This document shows positions 1-9,394 of a stretch of 36,954 nt of DNA, piece by piece. Under the pieces are notes generated by a model. The model did no database searches, was not told the DNA's origin, and saw only the letters and a list, made by a program, of their open reading frames with translations. The first letter of the stretch is position 1. Each line of letters opens with the position of its first letter. The translations under genes and the position numbers were made by a program. This stretch comes from Hyphomicrobiaceae bacterium. Its GTDB lineage: Bacteria; Pseudomonadota; Alphaproteobacteria; Rhizobiales; Hyphomicrobiaceae. Location: positions 1 to 36,954 of the forward strand of contig JAGRKS010000033.1 in NCBI GenBank assembly GCA_020442185.1, in the 5' to 3' direction.

Positions 1-1368
1 GCCGGCATCGGCGTCGACAATGTCGATATCAAGGCTGCGACCGCGCAGGGTGTCATCGTCATGAACACACCCTTCGGCAACTCGATCACGACCGCCGAAC
101 ACGCGCTGTCGCTGATGATGGCGCTGGCCCGGCAAATTCCGGAGGCCAACGCATCGACCAAGGCCGGCAAGTGGGAGAAGAACCGCTTCCTCGGCGTCGA
201 GCTGTTCAACAAGACGCTCGGGATCATCGGTTGCGGCAACATAGGCACGATCGTCGCCGAGCGCGCCATAGGACTGAGGATGCGGGTTATCGCGTTCGAT
301 CCCTTCCTTTCGCCAGAACGCGCGTTGGAGATCGGTGTCGAGAAGGTCGAGCTCGATCAGCTGTTCCAGCGGGCCGATATCATCACGCTGCATACGCCGC
401 TGACCGACAAGACCCGCAACATCGTATCGCGGGAAGCGCTGGCGGCCTGCAAGAAGGGCGTCAGGATCATCAATTGCGCGCGCGGCGGACTTGTCGACGA
501 AGCCGCACTGGCCGAGGCGCTGGCGTCCGGTCATGTCGCGGGCGCGGCGCTCGACGTCTTTGAATCGGAACCCGCGACGACGTCGCCGCTGTTCGCCTTC
601 GACAACGTCATCTGCACGCCCCACCTCGGTGCCGCAACGATGGAGGCACAGGAGAACGTAGCCCTGCAGGTCGCGGAACAGATGAGCGACTACCTGCTCA
701 AGGGAGCCATTACGAACGCCGTCAATTTCCCGTCGATCTCTGCCGAGGAGGCGCCGCGCCTCACGCCGTTCGTCAAGCTCGCCGAACAAATCGGCTCTTT
801 CGCCGGCCAATTGACCGAAGTGCCGATCAAGGCGATCCGCATCGAGTACTGCGGCGATGTGGCTGGCCTCAACGTCAAGCCGATGACGGCGGCGGCGCTG
901 GCGGGCGTGCTGCGTCCGTCACTCAGCGACATCAACATGGTTTCCGCCGCGACGGTCGCCAAGGATCGCGGCATCGTCGTCGAGGAGGTGCTGTGCTCCA
1001 AACACGGCATCTACGAGAGTTACATCAAGCTGACGGTGAAGACGGACGCCTATGAGCGGTCGGTGGCCGGAACCGTTTTCTCGAATGGGCGTCCCCGCAT
1101 CATCCAGGTCCGCGACATCGATATGGACTTCGAGGTCGCCCCGCACATGCTGTTCGTGCGCAACCAGGACCAGCCGGGGTTCATCGGACAATTCGGCATG
1201 GCGATGGGATCGGCGGGCGTCAACATCGCGACGTTCAACCTGGGTCGCGAGAAGCCGGGCGGCGATGCGATCGCCATCGTCGCCGTCGACGGGCCGGTGC
1301 CGTCGGCTGTGCTCGCCGACATCGAACGGCTGCCGCAGGTCCTGAGGGTCAGGCGTTTGTCGTTCTGA
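1..1368 (+). CDS. serA: D-3-phosphoglycerate dehydrogenase, 3' part (5' end outside window)
   Basis: This enzyme oxidises 3-phosphoglycerate with NAD+ as the first committed step of serine biosynthesis in the cytoplasm. The reading frame is open from base 1, so the window holds about 455 residues and lacks roughly the first 70-100 of a protein of about 525-530. Visible are the NAD-binding motif GCGNIG, the substrate and catalytic arginine in NCARGG, the catalytic glutamate in FESEP and the catalytic histidine in TPHLGA. An intervening domain follows, then a C-terminal ACT domain (near LFVRNQDQPGFIGQFG), which in this family binds serine for feedback inhibition. This is the long, ACT-containing form. 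A serA close to purA is a common alphaproteobacterial arrangement, although here a DUF4139 gene lies between them. The identification is secure. Confidence 0.97.
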   Translation, partial: AGIGVDNVDIKAATAQGVIVMNTPFGNSITTAEHALSLMMALARQIPEANASTKAGKWEKNRFLGVELFNKTLGIIGCGNIGTIVAERAIGLRMRVIAFDPFLSPERALEIGVEKVELDQLFQRADIITLHTPLTDKTRNIVSREALAACKKGVRIINCARGGLVDEAALAEALASGHVAGAALDVFESEPATTSPLFAFDNVICTPHLGAATMEAQENVALQVAEQMSDYLLKGAITNAVNFPSISAEEAPRLTPFVKLAEQIGSFAGQLTEVPIKAIRIEYCGDVAGLNVKPMTAAALAGVLRPSLSDINMVSAATVAKDRGIVVEEVLCSKHGIYESYIKLTVKTDAYERSVAGTVFSNGRPRIIQVRDIDMDFEVAPHMLFVRNQDQPGFIGQFGMAMGSAGVNIATFNLGREKPGGDAIAIVAVDGPVPSAVLADIERLPQVLRVRRLSF

Positions 1369-1610
1369 TAGCGTCCGGGAGGCGGCCGCGGGCCGTCGGC
1401 GGCCGGAAGCCGGTCGACCCGGCAGCAAAGCGCCGCCCGGCTCGGTCGTGGCTGCCTCAGTCGGTTTTTGGGCAACGGCTGCAAGGCCATGCTCCAACAG
1501 CAGGCGGCGTCGGATACCGCGAGTTGAACCGTGGTCATATTTCAGTCGTCAACAGCCGCCACACGTGCGAGTTGTCTCTGATTGCCGACCCCGCCGCCCG
1601 GAGGATTTCC

Positions 1611-3320
1611 ATGCGTACTGCTCTCGTTCTCGCCGTGCTCACCGCAACCTCAATTCCGAGTTTTGCGGAGACTGTCCCACTTGCCACGAAAATCGAGGCT
1701 GTGACGGTCTATCCGGCAGGTGCGGAGGTTGTGCGCGTCGGTCGAGCGAAGCTCGTCGGCGGTGTCCATGCTTTGGTTCTGTCCGACCTGCCGCCCGAGG
1801 CGATATCCGGCTCCGTGCGCGTCGAAGGCAAGTCGGCGGGAGCGCTTGAGATCGGCGCCGTCGATACGCGCCGCATGTTCGTGCCGCAGCATGGCGAGGC
1901 CGCGGCCGAGACGGAGCGCAAGCGGATCGAGAAGGAAATCGAAACGCTGACTGACCGCCGGCAACTGTCGCAGGACATGATCACCGCCGCCGATACGCAA
2001 CGCGCGCTCGTGACCAATCTCGCATCGCTGCCGAACCGGCCGCCGCCGACATCTTCTGGCGGCGTCACACCGACCGAGAACTGGAGCGAGGTGCTGGCGC
2101 TCATGGCAACGAGCCTCAAGGACATCGCCCAGGCGCGCATTGCCGCCGAGACGGCCACGCGTGACATCGATCGCCAAATCAACGATCTGCGCGGCAAGCT
2201 CGCGTCGCTTGCCCCGACCAGCGAGGAACGCACCGAAGTCAAGGTCGCGGTCAAAGCCGGCGGCGATCTCGAAGCAGATATCACCGTCCGATACCAGGTG
2301 CCGAATGCCTCGTGGTCGCCGAGCTATGACGCGCGCCTCACGACGGGTACGAAGGCAAAGGCGCCGAGCCTTGCCCTGCTGCGTCGCGCCACCATTACGC
2401 AGCGGACGGGCGAAGCATGGGACAACATCGCGCTTCAGCTCTCGACCACGCGGCCGACGGCTGGCACTTCGGCGCCCGAACTCCACCCGATCGCTGTCGA
2501 TTTCGAAATCGAGCGGCCAGAGCCTGTCGCCGCCGCGCCGCCAGCCGGCGGTGTCGGCCGCCGCTACATGGCCGATCGCGTCGCGCCCGAGCCCGAATCG
2601 GATGCCGTGAGAATACAGGGCGAAGTTACGCGCAAGCGCGCGATGCCGGCGAAAGTTGCCGCGACCCGCTCCATGGCGAACGTTGTGATCGCGCCGTTCC
2701 AGGCGATCTACGCCGTGCCGGGACTAACGACCGTCGCCAATACCGGAGAAGCCAAGGGCGTGGCGCTCGCGACCGATACGTTCGAGCCGACCCTCCTGGC
2801 CCGCGCCGTACCAAAGCGCGATGCCAAGGCGTTCCTCTATGCAAAATTCGACACGCCGCGCGGGTCCCCCCTGCTGCCCGGCACGGTGGCGCTGTTTCGC
2901 GACGGAACGTTCGTCGGTAACGGCCGGTTGCCGCTGCTCGCCGGCGGCGAGAAGCACGAACTGGGTTTTGGCGCCGACGACCTGGTCCGCATTCGCCATA
3001 CCGTCGCCGAGGAGAAGCGGGGCGAAACCGGTCTGATTTCGTCCTCGCGCACGGACGAACGCAATTACCGTATGTCGGTCAAGAACATGCACGAGAGAGC
3101 CGTCGACGTGACGCTGCTCGACCAGATCCCGGTTTCGCGCAACGAGGAGATCAAGGTCGAATTGGTCGGGCGCCAGCCTCCCACCAAGCGCGATGTGGAC
3201 GACAAGCGCGGCGTGATGGCCTGGGAGCAGAAAGTCGAGGCCGACGAAGAGAAGGTCATCGAGTTCGGTTACCGCGTGATCTGGCCTGCGGCCAAGGCGA
3301 TCACCTACTCGGGCGGCTGA
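1611..3320 (+). CDS. Secreted DUF4139 / mucoidy-inhibitor MuiA-family protein
   Basis: This 569-residue protein has an N-terminal signal peptide (MRTALVLAVLTATSIPSFA, then ETVPLATKIEAV). An N-terminal DUF4140-like segment is followed by a coiled-coil-like charged stretch at about residues 100-220 (TERKRIEKEIETLTDRRQ and after). The C-terminal DUF4139 region carries the typical VRYQVPNASWSPSYDARL and ends with RVIWPAAKAITYSGG. Start choice: an upstream in-frame ATG at 1524 exists, but the ATG at 1611 follows a GGAGG about 6 bases away and begins the signal peptide directly. The family is named after an Azotobacter mucoidy inhibitor, and its biochemical role is not settled. It presumably acts in the periplasm. 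The link to purA looks positional only, because a stem-loop separates them. Confidence 0.88.
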   Translation: MRTALVLAVLTATSIPSFAETVPLATKIEAVTVYPAGAEVVRVGRAKLVGGVHALVLSDLPPEAISGSVRVEGKSAGALEIGAVDTRRMFVPQHGEAAAETERKRIEKEIETLTDRRQLSQDMITAADTQRALVTNLASLPNRPPPTSSGGVTPTENWSEVLALMATSLKDIAQARIAAETATRDIDRQINDLRGKLASLAPTSEERTEVKVAVKAGGDLEADITVRYQVPNASWSPSYDARLTTGTKAKAPSLALLRRATITQRTGEAWDNIALQLSTTRPTAGTSAPELHPIAVDFEIERPEPVAAAPPAGGVGRRYMADRVAPEPESDAVRIQGEVTRKRAMPAKVAATRSMANVVIAPFQAIYAVPGLTTVANTGEAKGVALATDTFEPTLLARAVPKRDAKAFLYAKFDTPRGSPLLPGTVALFRDGTFVGNGRLPLLAGGEKHELGFGADDLVRIRHTVAEEKRGETGLISSSRTDERNYRMSVKNMHERAVDVTLLDQIPVSRNEEIKVELVGRQPPTKRDVDDKRGVMAWEQKVEADEEKVIEFGYRVIWPAAKAITYSGG

Positions 3321-3371
3321 GGCCACGTCTGGTTTTCCCGCACTCCGAAGTCGGCAATTGGCCGACGACGG

Positions 3372-3400
3372 TTGCCCTCGGTTGCTGGCCGGGATAAATG
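3372..3400 (+). promoter_or_regulatory. Possible promoter for purA
   Basis: TTGCCC (3372-3377) lies 15-17 bases before GATAAA/TAAATG (3393-3400). This resembles a weak sigma-70-type promoter and would start transcription at about 3402-3408, at the base of the following hairpin. It is inferred from pattern only; no other plausible promoter is visible between the DUF4139 gene and purA. Confidence 0.3.
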
Positions 3401-3407
3401 CGTCATT

Positions 3408-3436
3408 GGCCCCGGATGGACCGTCCGGGGCCTTTT
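3408..3436 (+). terminator. GC-rich hairpin with U-tract, 18 bases ahead of purA
   Basis: A perfect 9-bp stem (GGCCCCGGA / TCCGGGGCC) with a 7-base loop is followed directly by TTTT. It has intrinsic terminator form and lies 88 bases after the DUF4139 stop codon, so it can end that transcript. It also sits 18 bases before the purA ATG, leaving just room for the purA ribosome-binding site (AAGGA at 3444-3448). It could therefore act on purA as an attenuator or as a 5' mRNA-stabilising stem. Confidence 0.75.
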
Positions 3437-3454
3437 CATGTCGAAGGAACCGTT

Positions 3455-4747
3455 ATGGCGAACGTGGTTGTGGTCGGCGCCCAATGGGGCGACGAGGGAA
3501 AAGGCAAGATCGTGGATTGGCTTTCGGAGCGCGCCGACATCGTCGTGCGGTTCCAAGGCGGACACAACGCCGGCCATACCCTCGTGATCGGTGAGAATAC
3601 CTACAAGCTCTCGCTGCTGCCGTCGGGTGTCGTCCGGCCGGGCAAGCTCGGCGTGATCGGCAATGGCGTCGTCGTCGACCCGTGGGCGCTGTGCGCCGAG
3701 ATCGAGCGGTTGGCGGCCCAGGGTGTCGCGGTCACGCACGACAACCTCAAGATCGCCGAGAACGCGACGCTTATCCTGCCGCTGCATCGTGAACTCGACC
3801 AGATGCGCGAAGAGGCGGCGGGAGCCGGGAAGATCGGCACGACGGGCCGCGGCATTGGTCCGGCCTACGAGGACAAGGTTGGCCGCCGCGCGATCCGCGC
3901 GCAGGATCTGAAGACCCTTGCGACACTCGAGCCGAAGGTCGATCGCATCCTGGTTCATCACAACGCGTTGCGGCGCGGTCTCGGCCAGCCCGAGGTCGAG
4001 AAGTCGACGCTGCTCGACGATCTCGCCGCCATCGCGCCGAAGATCCTGCCGTTCATCGATGTGACGTGGGACCTGCTCGATACCGCACGAAAGGCGGGCA
4101 AGCGCATCCTGTTCGAGGGGGCTCAAGGCGCGCTACTCGATATCGATCACGGCACCTATCCGTTCGTGACGTCGTCGAACACGGTTGCGGCACAGGCAGC
4201 CACCGGGTCCGGCGTCGGGCCGCGTGGCGTTGGATACGTACTCGGCATCGCCAAAGCCTACACGACACGTGTCGGCTCCGGGCCATTCCCGACGGAACTG
4301 CACGACGACATCGGCCGCAAGCTCGGCGAGCGCGGTCATGAATTCGGAACGGTGACCGGGCGCGCGCGGCGCTGCGGCTGGTTCGACGCCGTCCTCGTGC
4401 GCCAGACGATCAAGGTGTGCGGCATCGATGGTATCGCGCTGACCAAGCTCGACGTGCTCGACGGGTTCGACGAGATCAGGGTTTGTATCGGCTACGAACT
4501 CGATGGCGAGCGCATCGACCGGCTTCCGGCGGGCCAGAACAGCCAGGAACGCATCAAGCCGATATGGGAGACCTTCGAGGGCTGGTCGCAATCGACTCGC
4601 GGCGCGCGCTCGTGGGCCGATCTGCCGGCGCAGGCGGTGAAGTACGTGCGCCACATCGAGGAACTGATCGAGTGCCCGGTCACGCTGCTGTCGACCAGTC
4701 CGGAGCGCGAGGACACGATCCTGATGCGTGATCCATTCGCCGATTGA
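3455..4747 (+). CDS. purA: Adenylosuccinate synthetase
   Basis: PurA joins IMP and aspartate using GTP to make adenylosuccinate, the first dedicated step to AMP, in the cytoplasm. The protein has 430 residues, the usual bacterial length. The N-terminal P-loop-like motif [14 protein letters not shown] (residues 8-21) carries the catalytic Asp13, and GGHNAGHT (35-42) carries His41. [15 protein letters not shown] and the arginine-rich [14 protein letters not shown] segment are also typical. The start at 3455 has an AAGGA Shine-Dalgarno; an in-frame ATG at 3398 lies upstream of the hairpin and would add residues foreign to the family. A hairpin and a possible promoter lie just upstream, so it is probably transcribed separately from the DUF4139 gene. 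Confidence 0.98.
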   Translation: MANVVVVGAQWGDEGKGKIVDWLSERADIVVRFQGGHNAGHTLVIGENTYKLSLLPSGVVRPGKLGVIGNGVVVDPWALCAEIERLAAQGVAVTHDNLKIAENATLILPLHRELDQMREEAAGAGKIGTTGRGIGPAYEDKVGRRAIRAQDLKTLATLEPKVDRILVHHNALRRGLGQPEVEKSTLLDDLAAIAPKILPFIDVTWDLLDTARKAGKRILFEGAQGALLDIDHGTYPFVTSSNTVAAQAATGSGVGPRGVGYVLGIAKAYTTRVGSGPFPTELHDDIGRKLGERGHEFGTVTGRARRCGWFDAVLVRQTIKVCGIDGIALTKLDVLDGFDEIRVCIGYELDGERIDRLPAGQNSQERIKPIWETFEGWSQSTRGARSWADLPAQAVKYVRHIEELIECPVTLLSTSPEREDTILMRDPFAD

Positions 4748-4788
4748 GATCTGGTCCGCACGGTCGCGAACTGGTCGTCGCACGATTG

Positions 4789-4875
4789 CCGATTGCCGTC
4801 GCACGACATGTCGTCGTGGCGTGCGACGATCGGCGAATTCGGTAAGGGGCCACGCTCGCGACGCGGGCGTGGCCC
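4789..4875. terminator. Two hairpins between convergent genes after purA
   Basis: The first hairpin (4789-4833) pairs CCGAT plus CGTCGCAC with GTGCGACGATCGG, about 13 bp with a 3-base bulge. The second (4847-4875) is a perfect 9-bp stem, GGGCCACGC / GCGTGGCCC. Neither has a clear U-tract. They lie between the purA stop and the stop of the minus-strand small gene at 4882, so they could serve as a bidirectional transcription end. Confidence 0.45.
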
Positions 4876-4881
4876 ATCGTC

Positions 4882-5052
4882 TCAGTGGCGCAGCATCTCG
4901 ATGACGACGAGAAGCGCCATCGTCGCCATAACGCAGCTGATGATGACGATCATGCCGCGCATCGATATGGTTGCGGCTGCCGCATCGGTCTCGTGCGGCT
5001 CGCCTTGGTCATGGACGTGGTGCGCATTACCTGCGCTGGTCGTGTCGGTCAT
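4882..5052 (-). CDS. Small single-span membrane protein, unknown
   Basis: This predicted 56-residue protein is not recognised. The N-terminal half is polar and rich in His, Asp and Glu (HHVHDQGEPHETD). The C-terminal half is one hydrophobic helix (MIVIISCVMATMALLVVIEM, about residues 34-53) ending LRH. The ATG at 5052 was chosen because upstream residues in this frame are arginine-rich and unlike protein. The ribosome-binding site is weak (GGGA about 10 bases upstream). It converges on purA, with hairpins between. The hydrophobic helix and sensible composition suggest a real gene, but no homology can be claimed. Confidence 0.5.
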   Translation of the reverse strand: MTDTTSAGNAHHVHDQGEPHETDAAAATISMRGMIVIISCVMATMALLVVIEMLRH

Positions 5053-5216
5053 ATCGCTTGGTCCCGATTGAGGTTGAGGTGGCGCGGCCGCGCTCCGGGC
5101 GTAATGCCGATGGCGACCGAAAGCCGAAACGTTCAGGGTGTAATGGCCGGCAGAGTCCCGCGCGACGGAGACGGCGCGCGAGCGTTGTCCGTCGTCGTTC
5201 AGGGACCGCTTGCCGT

Positions 5217-5648
5217 TCAGACGCGCTCGGGCGGCGCGCGCGGGCTGACGGTCAGCCGTTCTCGGGGATCGGGTGAGAAGCTCGCGTGCAGGCAATGGGC
5301 AAGCGTCGCACTGGCCTGCTCGGGTGGGCGAAGTTCGTCGTGGGTCGACGTGCGTGGGTCTTCGCCGTTGCCGCGGCTGTCGCTGCGTCGGCCGTTGTCG
5401 CCGCCAAGGTTGCGGCGGGCCACATCGTCGATGATTTCGGGGACGAGCGCGGGGCGGTACGATCTGGCGGGCGCGGCGGGCGCCGGCGCGGGAATGGCGG
5501 CGTCGGCATGTTCGGCCGCCTGGATTTGGAGAGAGGACGGGGCTTCAAGGGGCGCGGCCGCAATGGAGGCCGGCCAAAGCACCAGCGCAAGCCAGCGCAG
5601 GGTGGCAATGAGGGGGCGAAGCAGGTTGCGTGGCGGTCGTGACATCAT
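5217..5648 (-). CDS. Possible secreted or anchored Pro/Ala-rich protein, unknown
   Basis: This is a predicted 143-residue protein. Its basic N-terminus (MMSRPPRNLLRP) and hydrophobic stretch (LIATLRWLALVLWPASIAAA) look like a signal peptide or anchor. An Ala/Pro-rich linker follows (AIPAPAPAAPAR), then a charged, disordered-looking tail. No domain is recognisable and the ribosome-binding site is poor. A longer open frame runs antisense over the same DNA, as is common at this base composition. I prefer this strand only because of the signal-like N-terminus. It may not be a real gene. Confidence 0.35.
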   Translation of the reverse strand: MMSRPPRNLLRPLIATLRWLALVLWPASIAAAPLEAPSSLQIQAAEHADAAIPAPAPAAPARSYRPALVPEIIDDVARRNLGGDNGRRSDSRGNGEDPRTSTHDELRPPEQASATLAHCLHASFSPDPRERLTVSPRAPPERV

Positions 5649-6386
5649 CGCCCATCTGGCCGATTTGCCGTCAATCGTGCGGCCGACAATTGTATTGGCT
5701 TCACTTGTGCTGTTTTCAAGTGGTCTGTTGCCATGCGCACTGGACGGTTGCGTTCTGCCGTCCCAGGTCGCGAACAGCGTTCCGCGGCACCCGGCCCCTG
5801 CCACGTTGCAACAAAAACCCAGGTAGGCATTGGGTTGGCGGCGGCAGCTTTCAACAGCAACGACCGCGAATCGACGTTTCGAGGTATGCTAGGTCCGCAT
5901 GTCTTGTCGTCTCATCCATGCAAGACGGGAGGGTTGGCCGTTTCGCTCACTGATTATGTTCTCGCGGGCGGTCGAGCCCGGGATTGGCGTTAGATGGGCC
6001 TTGAAGCGCGCATCTCGCACCGCCTCTTGGGCCGGCAGCGAGGTTCGCCGGAGAACGGCCGCCGGATGAAACCGTATCTTTATTCGGCACTTTCCAATCG
6101 GGCGGCAAATGATTAAACGCTGCCGGGCTATGTCTGATATGCGGCCGCATCGAACCGGTATCCGTAAACGACGCCGCGAAACAAGCTGCGAGCCACTTCG
6201 TTCGCCATTCGACGGTTTGGCCGCATGGGGATGGGGCTTGCTGGCGGTGGGTCGCAGTGCTTCAGGTGCACCCGGAGACGCTCGATCGACCGGGCGAGAC
6301 CGTCGTCGCGACCTTCGGTATCTCGTACGGTCCGCGGCAGTGCGCACAGGCGTGAGCGCGCTCAACAAGAAGAAGCACGTCACGGC
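5649..6386. other. Long stretch without a convincing gene upstream of trkH
   Basis: These roughly 740 bases hold only arginine-rich or compositionally poor open frames on both strands. One plus-strand frame (6109-6390) ends in an ATGA overlap with the trkH start, but its product is arginine-rich and has no recognisable domain. The stretch presumably includes the trkH promoter, though no strong -35/-10 pair could be picked out. Confidence 0.5.
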
Positions 6387-7832
6387 ATGATCCACCTTCG
6401 CCCCATCATCTTCGTCGTCGGGCTTCTGCTCGCAACGCTCGCCGCGACGATGGTGGTGCCGGCGCTCGTCGACCTCGCCGACAACAATGCGGATTGGCGG
6501 GCCTTTCTCGGCTCGGCGGTTGCAACGTTCTTTATCGGCGGCCTGCTGGTTCTTCTCACCTACGACGACCGGCCGGTCGACCTTTCGATCAAGGATGCGT
6601 TTCTGCTCACGACACTGTCTTGGGTGTCGCTGACGGCGTTCGCGGCACTGCCGTTCATCGGCTTGGGTCTCAGCTACACGGACGCCTATTTCGAAACGAT
6701 GTCCGGACTGACGACGACAGGCTCGACGGTTCTGACCGGGCTCGATTCGCTACCGCGCGGCATACTGCTGTGGCGGGCCATTCTCAACGGCGTCGGCGGC
6801 ATCGGCATCATCGTCATGGCGATTCTGATCCTGCCCTATATCCGTGTCGGTGGCATGCAGCTGTTCCATGCTGAAAGTTCCGACCGGTCGGAGAAAATAC
6901 TGCCGCGTGCGCTGGAGCTGGTGGCGGCGACGGCCGCGATCTACAGTGCGCTGATCGCAATCTGCGCGGCTACATATTTCATGCTCGGGATGTCGGCATT
7001 CGATGCGGCGTGCCATGCGCTAGCGACACTTGCGACAGGTGGTTTTTCCACGCACGACCTGAGCTTCGGCTTCTTTCAATCGCCTTCGATCGAGTGGGTC
7101 GCCGTCGTCTTCATGGTGCTCGGCGCGTTGCCGTTCGTCGTTCTTATTCGCGCCGCGACCGGTGACGCCAAGGCGCTCTTCCGCGACGAGCAGGTGCGCG
7201 GATTCATCTCGTTTCTCTTCGTCGTCGTCGTCATCCTGGCGATCTGGTTGACGTTGAAACGCGACGTTGAATTTGCCGAGGCAATGCGGCTTTCTGCATT
7301 CAACGTCGTATCGATTGTCACGACAACGGGGTTTGCGAGTACCGACTACACGACATGGGGAACGTTCGCCATCGGCCTGTTCTTCCTGCTGACGTTCGTC
7401 GGCGGCTGCTCGGGCTCGACGTCAGGGGCCATCAAGATCTACCGCTTGCAGGTGGCGGGCTTGCTGACGCAGCGGCATTTCACGCACCTGATGAGCCCGC
7501 ACCGCATCGTCAACCTGACCTACAACGGCCGTCGCCTGCCCAACGACGTTCCCTTCTCGGTCGTTGCGTTCCTGGCGATCTACATGGCGACGGTTGGGAT
7601 CTTCACTGTGCTGTTGTCGGCGATGGGGCTCGATTTCACAACGTCGCTTTCGTCCGCCTCCCAGGCGATCGGCAACGTGGGACCTGGGCTTGGCCAGTAC
7701 GTGGGCCCGTCGGGAAACTTTGCAACGTTGCCGCCCGCGGCGAAGTGGACGCTGGCGTTCGCGATGCTTCTCGGGCGGCTCGAGTTGTTCACGGTCCTAG
7801 TGCTCTTCAGGCCCGAATTCTGGCAGCGTTAG
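6387..7832 (+). CDS. trkH: Trk-type potassium uptake transmembrane subunit
   Basis: TrkH is the membrane-embedded, K+-conducting subunit of the Trk uptake system and normally works with cytoplasmic TrkA, which is not encoded in this window. The protein has 481 residues with about ten or more hydrophobic segments. All four selectivity-filter repeats of the superfamily can be read: TTTGSTVL, ATGGFSTHD, TTTGFASTDY and GNVGPGLG. The C-terminus LLGRLELFTVLVLFRPEFW is characteristic. The start at 6387 begins the first membrane helix (MIHLRPIIFVVGLLL); longer in-frame starts add arginine-rich sequence. The ribosome-binding site is weak (AAGAAG about 11 bases upstream). It converges on the GNAT gene with only 61 bases between stop codons. 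Confidence 0.95.
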   Translation: MIHLRPIIFVVGLLLATLAATMVVPALVDLADNNADWRAFLGSAVATFFIGGLLVLLTYDDRPVDLSIKDAFLLTTLSWVSLTAFAALPFIGLGLSYTDAYFETMSGLTTTGSTVLTGLDSLPRGILLWRAILNGVGGIGIIVMAILILPYIRVGGMQLFHAESSDRSEKILPRALELVAATAAIYSALIAICAATYFMLGMSAFDAACHALATLATGGFSTHDLSFGFFQSPSIEWVAVVFMVLGALPFVVLIRAATGDAKALFRDEQVRGFISFLFVVVVILAIWLTLKRDVEFAEAMRLSAFNVVSIVTTTGFASTDYTTWGTFAIGLFFLLTFVGGCSGSTSGAIKIYRLQVAGLLTQRHFTHLMSPHRIVNLTYNGRRLPNDVPFSVVAFLAIYMATVGIFTVLLSAMGLDFTTSLSSASQAIGNVGPGLGQYVGPSGNFATLPPAAKWTLAFAMLLGRLELFTVLVLFRPEFWQR

Positions 7833-7893
7833 CTCAGCGGCTGCGCCGACACGTTGGTAGAGCGCCCACCTGCCTGCCCAATGCCCGCCTGCT

Positions 7894-8415
7894 TTACGAT
7901 GGCGACGCAGTGATCGGTCCGGCGAATCCGGCAAGCGATTCCGGCTGGAGTTCCAGGACCAGGATGCGGGCCGGGTCGACAGGCCCCGGCAAGGACAGCC
8001 TGTTGGGTAGTGCGCTTGCGAACCCGAAGCGGCCGTAATACGACACGTCGCCGACCAGAACGACGAGGGACTTTCCCGCTCCGCGCGCGGCATCGATCGC
8101 GGACTTGATGAGCGCGCGTCCATACCCATTCCCCTTGAGGTCGGGCGCGACCGCGACCGGGCCGAGCAGCAGCGCGCCGGGCCGCCCCGCGACCGTGACC
8201 TCGGTCATGCGCAGAGCGGCGACCAGTCGATCTCCCAGGAAGGCAGCCCGGCAATGCGGTGTCGTTTCGGCTGTGCCTTCACGCACGCGGTAGGCGGTCC
8301 GCGCAAAGCGACCGGGTCCGAACGCAGCCTTGTGCAGGGCTGAAATCGCCGGCAGGTCCGAGGGCTCGACGGCCCGGATAGCGAGGTTCGGGGCCAGGGC
8401 GCGCGTCATGGTCAT
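7894..8415 (-). CDS. GNAT-family N-acetyltransferase
   Basis: This predicted 173-residue cytoplasmic acetyltransferase uses acetyl-CoA; its acceptor is unknown. Motif A of the GNAT fold is clear at residues 85-103 (GPVAVAPDLKGNGYGRALI), with the pyrophosphate-binding Q/R-x-x-G-x-G/A signature appearing as KGNGYG. The YYGRFGF segment (126-132) is typical of the YhbS-like (COG3153) subgroup. An AGAGGCA ribosome-binding site sits about 6 bases before the ATG at 8415; a second ATG two codons in is also possible. The Nudix gene lies upstream on the same strand, with 254 bases between them, so co-transcription is possible but not shown. Confidence 0.88.
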   Translation of the reverse strand: MTMTRALAPNLAIRAVEPSDLPAISALHKAAFGPGRFARTAYRVREGTAETTPHCRAAFLGDRLVAALRMTEVTVAGRPGALLLGPVAVAPDLKGNGYGRALIKSAIDAARGAGKSLVVLVGDVSYYGRFGFASALPNRLSLPGPVDPARILVLELQPESLAGFAGPITASPS

Positions 8416-8669
8416 GGCAGTGCCTCTGGCGGCTGATGGATTTCGGACGTCGCGGTGGGCGGCGCCCGGCGGTGGAGCTTGTTCGGCCGGGCGAATACCA
8501 TGGCCAAGGCCGTTGGGTCCAGGGGTGGAGCCGGGGCGATATGTCCAGGCGTCGCGCCGGGGCTGCAGGGACCGTCCGAGAGGCAGGGACTACGCATCGA
8601 AGCTCAGGGACGGACCTGGAGGGCGAAAGGACTTCTCGCCCGGCTTGTGGCAAGCGTCAGCGGTCGCGC

Positions 8670-9143
8670 TCACCAGTCGACGCTGGGTTCGGCGTGGCCG
8701 AGAATTTCGAGCATGCGCTGCCGCGTACTCGGGTGAATCTTGTCCGGGCACGCGTCGACTGTGAAAAAGCCGTGCTCGGCAATCTCGTGATTGGGTTTGG
8801 GAGGAACCGGTTGCTGCCAATCGCGCACGACGAAAAGCGCGATGTGATCGCCGGGAAACGCCTGGAAATTGGCATAGAGTCCGAACAGCTCTGGCCCGGC
8901 GCCGACGATTACGCCGGCTTCCTCGCGCAGTTCGCGGGTCATGGCGAGCAGGGCGGTCTCGTTGCGTTCGACACCGCCGCCCGGGAAATGCCAGCCCGGT
9001 CGGTAGGTATGCCGAATCAGCAGGAAACGTCCTTCGGCGTCGATGACGGCGCCCTGAGCACCGAGTGTTAGCCCCCGCGTCAGACGCCAATACCGCTGCA
9101 GACTTCGCGTGACGATGCGCTTGATCGGCAATACTCGCTCCAT
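8670..9143 (-). CDS. Nudix hydrolase
   Basis: This predicted 157-residue Nudix pyrophosphohydrolase cleaves nucleoside diphosphates linked to another moiety, using a divalent metal. The full Nudix box Gx5Ex7REUxEExGU is intact at residues 56-78 (G56, E62, R70, E71, E74, E75, G77). It is preceded by the usual strand and turn [10 protein letters not shown]. The substrate cannot be told from sequence. The ATG at 9143 was chosen; a TTG 15 codons upstream extends the frame but has no ribosome-binding site. The gene is divergent from the phosphoesterase gene at 9395, with 251 bases of shared upstream DNA. Confidence 0.9.
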   Translation of the reverse strand: MERVLPIKRIVTRSLQRYWRLTRGLTLGAQGAVIDAEGRFLLIRHTYRPGWHFPGGGVERNETALLAMTRELREEAGVIVGAGPELFGLYANFQAFPGDHIALFVVRDWQQPVPPKPNHEIAEHGFFTVDACPDKIHPSTRQRMLEILGHAEPSVDW

Positions 9144-9394
9144 GACGATGGCGGATGACCATTGAGACCTATTTGGCTCGATTGGCAACCGAAGTCGTCG
9201 GTCGCGGGGACGGTGGACGGGGCGGTTCGGGCATCCGCACGCTATGCAAGCGCCTCGTGCATGGGCGTGGATGTCGGAGTAACGCCGCCGCTACACTGGC
9301 CACGGCAATATCCTGGTCGCCATTCCGTACTATAACAATCCGACCAATCGCCGCCATCCGACGAGGCCGCGACCACGATCCAGGACGCCTGCCA

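Noticed and set aside
4885..5826. Long 313-codon plus-strand frame antisense to the two small minus-strand genes
   Set aside because: Its composition is poor (Arg/Gly/Ser-rich) and it has no domain; high GC readily produces such antisense frames.
6109..6390. 93-codon plus-strand frame overlapping the trkH start by ATGA, which would suggest a coupled gene
   Set aside because: The product is arginine-rich with no recognisable domain, signal or helix; the overlap is probably chance.
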